A stretch of 55,817 bases of DNA, taken from positions 1 to 55,817 of the forward strand of contig JADZCJ010000038.1 of the NCBI GenBank assembly GCA_020851635.1, written 5' to 3'. This DNA is from Anaerolineae bacterium. GTDB lineage: Bacteria > Chloroflexota > Anaerolineae > UBA4142 > SHND01. Under the pieces are notes generated by a model. The model was not told the origin of the DNA and searched no databases. It was given only the letters and a program-made list of their open reading frames with translations. Shown one piece after another: positions 21,674 to 29,180 of this stretch. Numbering within the stretch: the first letter of the stretch is position 1; the number at the start of each line of letters is the position of its first letter. Both the position numbers and the translations under genes were made by a program.

Positions 21674-22816
21674 TTGGATTTCAATCTTTCTGAAGAGCAG
21701 ACATTGTTCCGCGATTCGGTGCGGGCGTTTGTGGCGCGCGAGGTGGCGCCGTGTGCGCGAGAAATGGACGAGCGCGACGAGTTTCCGCGTCAATTGTTCA
21801 AGCGGTGCGGCGAGCTGGGCTATTTTGCGGTGCGCTATCCCGAAGACGTCGGCGGGATGGGCGGCGACGCGCTGACGTTTGTGCTGATGATAGAAGAACT
21901 GGCGCGCGGGTCGCTGGCGCTGGCGTCGGTGGTGGGGATGCAGGGGTTGAACGGCACAGACCTGTTGTTTCACCTCGGCACGGCAGAACAAAAGGAACGC
22001 GTGCTGAAACCCGCGCTGCGCGGGGAAAAAATCGGCACGATTGCGATCACGGAACCGGATGCGGGTTCGGACATTGGCGGCATTACGACGACGGCGCGGC
22101 GCGAAAGCGATGTGTGGGTGCTGGAGGGGCAAAAAATCTGGATCACGTCCGCCACGGTCGCCGATTTTTTTATTGTGGCGGCAAAAACAGACCCGACGCT
22201 CGGCACCAAGGGAATTGATTTGTTCATGGTCGAAAAAGAGATGCCCGGCGTTTCGGTGGGCAGGCGGATCGAAAAATTGGGCACGCGCGGCTCGGAAACA
22301 TCCGAAGTGATTTTTGAAAGCGTGCGGGTGCCGCACGAAAATTTGTTGGGCGAACGCGGCACGGGGTTTCGCCATTTGGGCAAGACGCTGGCGGAAATTC
22401 GAGCCATGACGGGCGCGCTTGGGGTAGGGTTGGCGCAGGCGGCGCTGGATGCTTCATTGGCGTATGCGCAGCAGCGGACCCAATTCGGACGACCGATCGT
22501 CCAGTTTCAAGCGATCGCGCACAAGTTGGCGCACATGGGGACGCAGATCGAAGCGGCGCGGGCGCTGGTGTATCGCGCGGCGTGGCTGGTGAGCGCGGGC
22601 AAGCCCGACGTGAAATTGTCGGCGATGGCAAAATATTTTGCCACAGAAACGGCAAACCATTGCGCGGACCAGGCGACGCGGATTTTCGGCAGCTATGGGT
22701 TTGCGCTCGAGTATGACGCGCAGCGCTATTTTAGGGACGCGCGCTTTTTGTTGTATGGCGCGGGCACGAGCGAAATTTTATTGTCTTTGATCGCCAAAGA
22801 GATGGGGGCAGCATGA
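21674..22816 (+). CDS. Acyl-CoA dehydrogenase
   Basis: This 380-residue flavoprotein of the acyl-CoA dehydrogenase family begins DFNLSEEQTLFRDSVRAFV. FAD and substrate signatures are AITEPDAGSDIGGI and WITSATVADFFIVAAKT, with a C-terminal RIFGSYGFALEYDAQRYFRDAR and GAGTSEI. The Glu that acts as base in short-chain mitochondrial enzymes (YEGTSEI) is not at that place (YGAGTSEI), as in many bacterial members that use another Glu. It would introduce a double bond next to the CoA carbonyl. TTG 21674 is chosen because the family N-terminus begins there; upstream codons belong to the hairpin. The stop overlaps the MaoC start. Confidence 0.88.
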   Translation: MDFNLSEEQTLFRDSVRAFVAREVAPCAREMDERDEFPRQLFKRCGELGYFAVRYPEDVGGMGGDALTFVLMIEELARGSLALASVVGMQGLNGTDLLFHLGTAEQKERVLKPALRGEKIGTIAITEPDAGSDIGGITTTARRESDVWVLEGQKIWITSATVADFFIVAAKTDPTLGTKGIDLFMVEKEMPGVSVGRRIEKLGTRGSETSEVIFESVRVPHENLLGERGTGFRHLGKTLAEIRAMTGALGVGLAQAALDASLAYAQQRTQFGRPIVQFQAIAHKLAHMGTQIEAARALVYRAAWLVSAGKPDVKLSAMAKYFATETANHCADQATRIFGSYGFALEYDAQRYFRDARFLLYGAGTSEILLSLIAKEMGAA

Positions 22817-23256
22817 CACAGCGCGGACTAACTTTTGACCAGTTCAATGTAGGTGACAGTTTTGTTTCGCCGCGTCGCACGGTGACGGAAGCGGACGTGG
22901 TGAATTTCGTCGGTGTATCGTGGGACATTAACCCGCTGCACACGGACGCCGAGTTTGCCAAAGGGACGCCCTTTGGCGAGCGCATCGCGCACGGGATGTT
23001 GATCGCATCCATCGGGACGGGTTTGGGCAATCAAATCGGCGTCCTGGAAGGGACGACGCTCGCGCTGATGGAGCAGGTGATTCGCTACAAGGGACCCGTC
23101 AAGTTGGGCGATACGGTGAACCTGGAATTGATCGTCAAGGAAAAGCGCGAGACATCGAAACCCGACCGCGGAGTGGTGATCTTTGATACCCCGATCAAGA
23201 ATCAACGCGGCGAGACGGTGGTCGAGATGCAGTGGACGTTGTTGATGAAAAGATAG
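22813..23256 (+). CDS. MaoC-like (R)-specific enoyl-CoA hydratase
   Basis: This 147-residue single hot-dog protein has hydratase-2 residues in the motif DINPLHTDAEFAKGTPFGERIAHGML, with the catalytic Asp and His in DxNPLH. It would hydrate the enoyl-CoA made by the acyl-CoA dehydrogenase directly upstream, to which it is coupled by an ATGA overlap. With the reductase and thiolase that follow it completes a beta-oxidation-like sequence. Confidence 0.88.
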   Translation: MTQRGLTFDQFNVGDSFVSPRRTVTEADVVNFVGVSWDINPLHTDAEFAKGTPFGERIAHGMLIASIGTGLGNQIGVLEGTTLALMEQVIRYKGPVKLGDTVNLELIVKEKRETSKPDRGVVIFDTPIKNQRGETVVEMQWTLLMKR

Positions 23257-23267
23257 CGTTGAGCATA

Positions 23268-23305
23268 GAGTGACGAAGGACGAAAGGCGGGGACGAAGGA
23301 CGGGT
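23268..23305. repeat. Degenerate 7-bp periodic spacer
   Basis: The gap before the reductase reads GACGAAG, GACGAAA, GGCGGGG, ACGAAGG, ACGG. It is open in frame with the next gene, so automatic start selection could wrongly include it in the protein. Confidence 0.6.
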
Positions 23306-23320
23306 GCAATGGAGGAGAAT

Positions 23321-24085
23321 ATGCGATTCGAGGACAAAGTGGTGCTGGTGACGGGGGGGGGAAGCGGGATCGGGCGCGCGACCGCGCTGCGGTTTGCAAA
23401 CGAGGGCGCGCGGCTTGTGATTTCCGATGTGGATGAAGCGGGCGCGGGCGCGCTGGCAGAGGAGATCAACCAGAACGGGCGAGCGACCCTGGTTTTGGGC
23501 AACGTGGCAGTGCGCGCCGATGCGGAGCGGATGGTGCAAGCGGCGCTGGACTCGTTCGGGCGGTTGGATATCCTCATCAACAATGCGGGCATCACACGCG
23601 ATGCGCTGACGGTGCGAGTCAAGGACGGCGAAACCAAACGCATGAGCGAAGAGCAGTGGGATGCGGTGCTCGATGTGAACTTGAAAGGAACGTTTCTGGT
23701 TTCGCAAGCGGCGGCGGTCCCGATGATGGCACAAAAATTTGGACGGATCGTGAATACGGCGTCGGTCGGCGCGCTGGGCAATATCGGTCAGGCGAACTAT
23801 TCGGCGTCGAAAGCGGGGGTCATCGGGCTGACAAAAACATTCGCGCTCGAATGGGCGCGCTACAACATTACCGTGAATGCGGTTGCGCCGGGGGCGGTCA
23901 AAACGCGCATGACCTCGACCATTCCCGAAAACGTCGCAAATCAACTGAGCGAAAGAATCCCGCTGAAACGCTGGGCGGAGCCGGAAGACATTGCGGCGGT
24001 GCATGCGTTCCTGGCGAGCGACGATGCGCGTTATGTGACGGGTCAGGTGATCTGGGTGGATGGCGGCTTGACGTTGGGGGCATAG
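23321..24085 (+). CDS. Short-chain dehydrogenase/reductase, FabG-like
   Basis: This 254-residue Rossmann-fold oxidoreductase shows the cofactor loop TGGGSGIG at residues 11-18, NNAG, and the catalytic Ser and YxxxK in NTASVGALGNIGQANYSASK. It ends in VTGQVIWVDGGLTLGA, typical of 3-oxoacyl-(ACP/CoA) reductases. It probably oxidises the hydroxyacyl-CoA from the MaoC hydratase. The start ATG 23321 has GGAGGA at 23311-23316; the open frame back to 23270 is repeat-derived. Confidence 0.9.
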   Translation: MRFEDKVVLVTGGGSGIGRATALRFANEGARLVISDVDEAGAGALAEEINQNGRATLVLGNVAVRADAERMVQAALDSFGRLDILINNAGITRDALTVRVKDGETKRMSEEQWDAVLDVNLKGTFLVSQAAAVPMMAQKFGRIVNTASVGALGNIGQANYSASKAGVIGLTKTFALEWARYNITVNAVAPGAVKTRMTSTIPENVANQLSERIPLKRWAEPEDIAAVHAFLASDDARYVTGQVIWVDGGLTLGA

Positions 24086-24091
24086 ACCGAC

Positions 24092-25306
24092 ATGAAATTT
24101 GAGAATGTGTATATCCCGTATAGGGGTTACTGGGCGACACCGTTCGTCAAATGGCAGGGGAATTTTGCGAACCTGCACCCTCTGGTCTTTGCCGCCGAAG
24201 TGACAAGGCGCGCGCTGGCGGAACGGAATCTCGCGCCGACGGATTTTGACGCGCTGTTTCTCGGCACCACGGTCCCGTCCAAAGGCGCGTTCTATGGCGC
24301 GCCGTGGGTGGCGGGGATGATTGGGGCGGAAGGGTTGACAGGTCCGACGATTGCACAGGCGTGTGCGACTTCGGCGCGGGTGCTCGCGAATGCGGCATCC
24401 GAAGTGGAAAACGGGAACGCGGATGCAATTCTGTGTCTGACCGCCGACCGCACCTCGAACGGACCGCACATGTTGTATCCGAACCCGCAAAATCCGGGCG
24501 GGCGCGGGGATGCGGAAGATTGGGTGTGGGATAATTTCAACCATGACCCATGGGCAAAGCTGGGAATGCTCGAAACCGCCGAAAATATCGCGCGCGAGTT
24601 TGAAATCACGACCGCAGAGCAGCACGAGGTCGTTTTGATTCGACACGCGCAGTATGCGGATGCGCTCAAGAATGATGGAGCATTTCACAAAAGTTTTATG
24701 GTGACGCCGATTGAGGTCAAGGATGCGAGCGGTCGCAAGGTAATGGCAACGGTGTCTACCGACGAGGGAGTTTTTCCCACCACTGTCGAAGGATTGAGTC
24801 GACTGAAACCTGTCATGCGCGATGGGACCGTCACGTATGGCGCGCAAACCTTTCCCGCCGATGGGAATGCGGGGATGGTCGTGTCGGACCGCGAACGCGC
24901 AGGGCAAATGGATGCGCCGTTCCGCATCCGACTGGTTGCGGTCGGCGCGAGCCGCGTAAAAAAAGGGTTTATGGGGATTGCGCCCGTTCCGGCAGCGCAG
25001 CAAGCGCTCAAGGATGCGGGCATCGGCATTGACGATGTCGCGGCGATCAAGACGCACAACCCGTTCGTGGTGAATGACATCTATTTTGCGCGCGAGTTTG
25101 GATTGAAACATGACGCGCTCAACAATTACGGCTGTTCGCTGATCTGGGGGCATCCCCAGGGACCGACGGGGATGCGGCTGGTCGCCGAATTGATTCAAGA
25201 GCTGGCGCTGCGCGGGGGAGGTTACGGTCTGTTTGCGGGCTGCGCGGCGGGAGACACCGCCATGGCGGTCGTGGTCAAGGTGGATTCGAGCACATCTCGC
25301 GCTTGA
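24092..25306 (+). CDS. Thiolase-family acetyl-CoA acyltransferase
   Basis: This 404-residue thiolase has its nucleophilic Cys in QACATSARV near residue 91, the His in KTHNPFVVND and the second Cys in GCAAGDTAM. The N-terminus (FENVYIPYRGYWATPFVKWQGNF) is unusual compared with fadA/phaA thiolases, pointing to a divergent subgroup. It starts six bases after the reductase and would cleave the 3-oxoacyl-CoA. The long antisense frame of more than 700 codons over this gene and its neighbour is a composition artefact. Confidence 0.88.
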   Translation: MKFENVYIPYRGYWATPFVKWQGNFANLHPLVFAAEVTRRALAERNLAPTDFDALFLGTTVPSKGAFYGAPWVAGMIGAEGLTGPTIAQACATSARVLANAASEVENGNADAILCLTADRTSNGPHMLYPNPQNPGGRGDAEDWVWDNFNHDPWAKLGMLETAENIAREFEITTAEQHEVVLIRHAQYADALKNDGAFHKSFMVTPIEVKDASGRKVMATVSTDEGVFPTTVEGLSRLKPVMRDGTVTYGAQTFPADGNAGMVVSDRERAGQMDAPFRIRLVAVGASRVKKGFMGIAPVPAAQQALKDAGIGIDDVAAIKTHNPFVVNDIYFAREFGLKHDALNNYGCSLIWGHPQGPTGMRLVAELIQELALRGGGYGLFAGCAAGDTAMAVVVKVDSSTSRA

Positions 25307-25327
25307 CGCGTTGGCGATCAATTCATT

Positions 25328-26365
25328 ATGGAATCATCCGCTTTTCCCATTCGTTTTGGCGTTACCCTGCAAGGCGTTGAACCCCCGCGTGTGTTTCAAC
25401 AGCAAGTGCGCGAGATTGAAGCCGGTGGGTTTACCCACCTGTGGATTACGGACTCGTCGCTGCATGCGCGCTATGTTTACTCGTATTTGACGCTCGCCGC
25501 CCTGAACAGCGAACATTTGCAGTTGGGCACGGGGGTGACGCATCCGTTTACGCGACATCCTGCGATCAATGTAAATGCCATCGCAACCCTCGACGAAATT
25601 TCCGAGGGGCGCGCCATTCTCGGCATTGGCGCAGGCGACAGCCCGACCGTCGAGCTGGGCTATGCGCCCGCCAAAGTGCAAATTGTGCGCGAAATGATCG
25701 AGGTCGCGCGGCGATTGATGGCGGGCGAAACGTTGGATCATGAGGGTCCCGCGTTTCGGATCAAGCACGGGCATTTGCATTACAAATTCCGCGACCGCGT
25801 GCCGATTTATATGGCGTGCAGTGGACCGCGCATGTTGGAACTGGCGGGCGAACTGGCGGACGGCGTGATCGTCCAGTGCGGGCTGTTTCCCGAAGCGGTC
25901 GAGTTTGCGCGCGAACATGTGGCAAAAGGCGCGGCGCGTGCGGGGCGTTCGCTCGACGAGGTTGATTTTTGGGTGATGATGTGCGGGGCAATTTCGGAGG
26001 ACCGCGAGACGGCAATGAATCGCTCGCGGACGATGGCGGCCTGGTTCGCCCAGATGGCGCCGCACATGTGCGCCGTCGCGGGGATTGACCGCGCGACCAT
26101 CGCGAAAATTCAAGCGGCATACAGCGGTGGGGAATTTCACCAGGCGCAGGCGGCCGCTGCCTTGACGCCGGACGAAATGGTCGAATGCTTTACACTCGGC
26201 GGAACGCCCGACGACGCGCGGGCGCGCGTGGAACGGCTGATAGAGTGCGGCGTCAAAGGATTCAACTATATGCCGACGGGCGCGGGCAGACCCGAATCAT
26301 TGGGACTGTTTACGCGACAGGTGATGCCGTCGCTGCGAGCAGAAGAGGCGCTGATGGGCAAGTAA
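25328..26365 (+). CDS. LLM-class flavin/F420-dependent oxidoreductase
   Basis: This 345-residue TIM-barrel protein of the luciferase-like monooxygenase family, closest in style to F420-dependent methylenetetrahydromethanopterin-reductase-like enzymes, shows RFGVTLQG at the N-terminus, GTGVTHPFTRHPAINVNAIATLDEIS and GIGAGDSPTVELG. Members oxidise or reduce diverse small molecules with F420 or FMN. The substrate here is unknown. It follows the thiolase by 21 bases and probably belongs to the same transcript. Confidence 0.82.
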   Translation: MESSAFPIRFGVTLQGVEPPRVFQQQVREIEAGGFTHLWITDSSLHARYVYSYLTLAALNSEHLQLGTGVTHPFTRHPAINVNAIATLDEISEGRAILGIGAGDSPTVELGYAPAKVQIVREMIEVARRLMAGETLDHEGPAFRIKHGHLHYKFRDRVPIYMACSGPRMLELAGELADGVIVQCGLFPEAVEFAREHVAKGAARAGRSLDEVDFWVMMCGAISEDRETAMNRSRTMAAWFAQMAPHMCAVAGIDRATIAKIQAAYSGGEFHQAQAAAALTPDEMVECFTLGGTPDDARARVERLIECGVKGFNYMPTGAGRPESLGLFTRQVMPSLRAEEALMGK

Positions 26366-26402
26366 GTTGCTTTACAAAAACAATCTGGGCAACAAGTAAG
26401 AA

Positions 26403-26432
26403 AACGCGAACCTGCGCGAATTAGTGCGAATT
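26403..26432. repeat. Dispersed GCGAATT-rich repeat, second copy
   Basis: These 30 bases match 19061-19090 at 26 of 30 positions and share the GCGAATT units of the palindrome at 20029-20092. The surrounding gap (26366-26484) shows no gene. Confidence 0.6.
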
Positions 26433-26484
26433 TCAGCATTTGATCGCCTGCACACGTATTTTCAAGAGTATGCATGGTGGAGTG

Positions 26485-27744
26485 ATGAACGAGACGCGAT
26501 TGCAAGAGCTGCGCGATTTTTTTGCGCAGGGCGAAGCGGCGGAACTGGCGCTCACGCTGGGACAAATCAATAGTCCGCACGGAAACGAGGGCGAGGCGGG
26601 CAAGTTTGTCTATGACTGGCTCGAAAAAAACAAACTTGCTGACAAGCTCCAGGAGGTCCTGCCCGGACGCTATAACGCGATTGGACGCCTGCCGGGAAGC
26701 GGCGGCGGCAAGTCGTTGATCCTCAACAGCCATCTCGATACGGCGTACGGGTTGGAGGAAGATATTTGGACGGCGGGACGATTCAGCCGCGGCGACATTG
26801 AAGCATGGGCGGAGGGCGACCGCCTGTATGGGCAGGGCGTGGTGAACGACAAGGCACCGATGGCAGCGACCCTGCTTGCGTTCAAGGCGATTCGGGAATT
26901 CAAATTGCCCCTGCGCGGCGATTTGATTTTTACGGGTGTTTGTGGCGAGATTGGACAGGCGCCGATTGACGAATATCAGGGGACCCGCTATGAAGGCAAA
27001 GGCACGGGGTCGCGCTATGCGGTGCTGCACGGCGTCGTTGCGGATTATGCGCTGGTGGCGGAATGCACAAACTGGTGCATGACGGCGACCGAGTGCGGCG
27101 ACCTGTTTGTCAAAGTCTCTATCTATGGGCGCGCCGTATATACGCCGTTCCTGTCACGGGCGGGCGCTTCGCCGAATGCAATTGTTGCGGCGGCGAAATT
27201 TGTCGAGGCGTTTGAAACATGGGCGGGCGAGTATGAAAAACGCGCGGCGTATCAATCGCCGAGCGGACCCGTGGTCCCCAAAGCGTCCATCGGCGCGATT
27301 CGCAGCGGCTTGCCCTACAAGCCGATCGAAACGGCGGGCGTGTGCGCCGTTTATTTGGATGTGCGGATTCCGCCGCCCGGCGACCCGAACGCGGTGCTGC
27401 GCGAACTGCGCGAGCTGACGTTGTCGCTCGGGCTGGATGCCGAAGTGCAGGCATATTTGTTTCGCAGAGGATATGACGGCGAGAATGTCGAACCACTGCA
27501 GGACGCAGTGCAGCGTGCACACGCACAGGTATTTCCGAATCCGCCGGGGACACCCGATGCGCCGGTCAGCAGCATGTGGCGCGATTTGAACGTGTTTAAC
27601 GAGGTGGGGATTCCCTCGCTCACCTATGGTCCGCCGTTGGGACTGTCCGCCGAAGGGTGGAGCTATTTTATTCGACGGGACGATGTGAATCTTGCGGCGC
27701 AGCTGTATGCCATGATTGCGCTGGATGTGTGCAACCGCGAATGA
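26485..27744 (+). CDS. M20-family metallohydrolase (ArgE/DapE/AcyI-like)
   Basis: This 419-residue protein of the M20 peptidase/deacylase family shows the first zinc His in LNSHLDT, the bridging Asp in GQGVVNDKAPM and the later Glu in VAECTNW. At the usual EE pair (catalytic base plus zinc ligand) the sequence is VCGEIG, so the base Glu appears replaced by Gly. Relatives remove acyl or carbamoyl groups from amino acids or cleave dipeptides; N-carbamoyl amino acid hydrolases also occur in this family and would fit a hydantoin pathway. Several in-frame starts exist; ATG 26485 gives the cleanest N-terminus. Confidence 0.8.
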   Translation: MNETRLQELRDFFAQGEAAELALTLGQINSPHGNEGEAGKFVYDWLEKNKLADKLQEVLPGRYNAIGRLPGSGGGKSLILNSHLDTAYGLEEDIWTAGRFSRGDIEAWAEGDRLYGQGVVNDKAPMAATLLAFKAIREFKLPLRGDLIFTGVCGEIGQAPIDEYQGTRYEGKGTGSRYAVLHGVVADYALVAECTNWCMTATECGDLFVKVSIYGRAVYTPFLSRAGASPNAIVAAAKFVEAFETWAGEYEKRAAYQSPSGPVVPKASIGAIRSGLPYKPIETAGVCAVYLDVRIPPPGDPNAVLRELRELTLSLGLDAEVQAYLFRRGYDGENVEPLQDAVQRAHAQVFPNPPGTPDAPVSSMWRDLNVFNEVGIPSLTYGPPLGLSAEGWSYFIRRDDVNLAAQLYAMIALDVCNRE

Positions 27745-27747
27745 ATC

Positions 27748-28782
27748 ATGATCTATAAATTATTGGGCAAGAGCGGACTGCGCGTGAGCGAGCTGGCGCT
27801 GGGCGCGATGGGGTTTGGCGCCGAATGGGTTTTTGGTCAAACCCGCGACCAGAGCAAGGCGATTTTTGACGCGTATGTGAATGCGGGCGGCAATTTTATT
27901 GACACTTCGATCAATTATCAGAACGGGGCAAGCGAAAAGTTTGTCGGCGAGTTTGTCGCGAGCGAACGCGATGCGTTTGTGATTGCGACCAAATATTCGT
28001 TCTCGCGGCGCACAGGTGACCCGAACGCATCGGGCAACGCGCGCAAGAACATGATGGCGTCGGTCGAAACGAGTTTGAAACGCCTGCGGACCGACTATAT
28101 TGATTTGTATTATTTGCACGCGTGGGACGCCATGACACCTGTGGATGAGGTGATGCGCGGGCTGGACGACCTGGTGCGGCAGGGCAAGGTGTTGTATATC
28201 GCCATTTCGGACACGCCCGCGTGGGTTGTTGCGATGGCAAATGTGATGGCAGAACTGCGCGGCTGGTCGCGTTTTGTGGGACTGCAGCTGCGGTACTCGC
28301 TGGCGGACCGCGCGGCGGAACGCGACTTGATCCCGATGTCGCGGGCGCTCGAAATTTCGGTGCTGCCGTGGAGTGTGTTGGGCGCGGGGGTCCTGACCGG
28401 CAAATATCTGGAGAATGCCGAGACACAGGGACGCGCCAGGAACTATGACGTGCCGCAGAAAAATCTCGACATTGCGCGCACGGTAGTCGAGGTGGCACAA
28501 GAGGCAGGTTTGACCACTTCGCAGGTTGCGATTGCATGGGTGCTGGCACAGCAAGACCCGCGTTCCGCGCCGCTCATCCCCATTCTGGGCGCGAGCAGCG
28601 TGCGGCAGCTCACGGACAATATGGGCGCGTTGGATGTGAAATTGTCCCAAGCTCATATGGAACGATTGAATACGGTGAGCAATATTGATCTGGGTTTTCC
28701 GCATGATTTTTTGATGGGGGATGACATTAACAAATACATGTTTGCGGGGATACAGGACAAGATTGTGAATCATCGGCGGTAA
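27748..28782 (+). CDS. Aldo/keto reductase
   Basis: This 344-residue NADPH-dependent aldo/keto reductase is related to the potassium-channel-beta/YghZ-like group. It shows GNFIDTSINYQNGASE with the catalytic Asp and Tyr, the Lys in VIATKYS, and the His in YYLHAWD. It reduces aldehydes or ketones to alcohols. It is the last gene before a strong terminator and so closes the 27-kb + strand block. The start at ATG 27748 lies three bases after the previous stop. Confidence 0.9.
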   Translation: MIYKLLGKSGLRVSELALGAMGFGAEWVFGQTRDQSKAIFDAYVNAGGNFIDTSINYQNGASEKFVGEFVASERDAFVIATKYSFSRRTGDPNASGNARKNMMASVETSLKRLRTDYIDLYYLHAWDAMTPVDEVMRGLDDLVRQGKVLYIAISDTPAWVVAMANVMAELRGWSRFVGLQLRYSLADRAAERDLIPMSRALEISVLPWSVLGAGVLTGKYLENAETQGRARNYDVPQKNLDIARTVVEVAQEAGLTTSQVAIAWVLAQQDPRSAPLIPILGASSVRQLTDNMGALDVKLSQAHMERLNTVSNIDLGFPHDFLMGDDINKYMFAGIQDKIVNHRR

Positions 28783-28816
28783 CCTCCGGCGCGCGTTTTA
28801 TCGTATAGAAACCCCG

Positions 28817-28862
28817 AGACTCGTTTTTGACGGCAATTGCCGCCAAAGACGAGTCTTTTTTT
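28817..28862 (+). terminator. Intrinsic terminator ending the catabolic block
   Basis: AGACTCGT (28817-28824) pairs with ACGAGTCT (28849-28856), with further pairing around the inner palindrome GGCAATTGCC, and is followed by seven Ts. It separates the catabolic block from the potassium operon. Confidence 0.88.
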
Positions 28863-28863
28863 G

Positions 28864-28967
28864 TTTCTTGACATTTTCTTGACCCTGACGGGCAGTTTCT
28901 TGTCCCCGCTGTGACGTGATTTCCGATAGATTATCGGCGTGATGACGCAAGGACGGCTCAAGCCGTC
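28864..28967 (+). promoter_or_regulatory. kdp leader with helically phased TTTCTTG repeats and two small palindromes
   Basis: TTTCTTG occurs at 28864, 28875 and 28896, offsets of 11 and 21 bp, that is one and two helical turns. This is the arrangement expected for a dimeric response regulator such as KdpE. Downstream are CCGATA/TATCGG (28923-28937) and GACGGCT/AGCCGTC (28952-28967). A convincing -10 box was not found, so the promoter position remains approximate. Confidence 0.5.
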
Positions 28968-28986
28968 GCCGGAATGAGGAGGAGAG

Positions 28987-29091
28987 ATGGACGATGTTTT
29001 GATGATCGGGATTTTGGTCTTGTTTGCGGGGGCGACGCTGGGGCTGATTACGCTCGCCGAACGCTTGATGGTTGAGGAGAAGGAAAAATGA
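28987..29091 (+). CDS. Small single-span membrane peptide leading the kdp operon
   Basis: This 34-codon frame starts at ATG 28987 after AGGAGGAGAG and encodes one hydrophobic span (about residues 5-22, ILVLFAGATLGLITL) with a charged end ERLMVEEKEK. Its TGA overlaps the kdpF start as ATGA. Peptides of this size and shape commonly precede kdpF/kdpA in other bacteria, so it is probably a genuine accessory peptide of the pump. Its function is unknown. Confidence 0.75.
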   Translation: MDDVLMIGILVLFAGATLGLITLAERLMVEEKEK

Positions 29092-29180
29092 ACGTGGTGT
29101 ATTTGGTCGCGGGGATCGCTGCGCTGGCGCTGCTGGCGTATCTGTTTTTCGCGCTGTTGAAACCGGAGTGGTTTGCATGA
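29088..29180 (+). CDS. kdpF: Potassium-transporting ATPase KdpF subunit
   Basis: This 30-residue membrane peptide has a single hydrophobic helix ending LLKPEWFA, the characteristic KdpF end (LxKPExF). KdpF is a lipid-like stabiliser of the KdpABC complex in the inner membrane. It overlaps its neighbours on both sides by four bases, so translation is coupled from the leader peptide through kdpA. Confidence 0.88.
   Translation: MNVVYLVAGIAALALLAYLFFALLKPEWFA

Noticed and set aside
23195-25321. Antisense open frame of 708 codons on the minus strand
   Set aside because: It covers the SDR and thiolase genes, is extremely rich in His, Arg, Pro and Ala, and shows no domain; it is a composition shadow in high-GC coding DNA.
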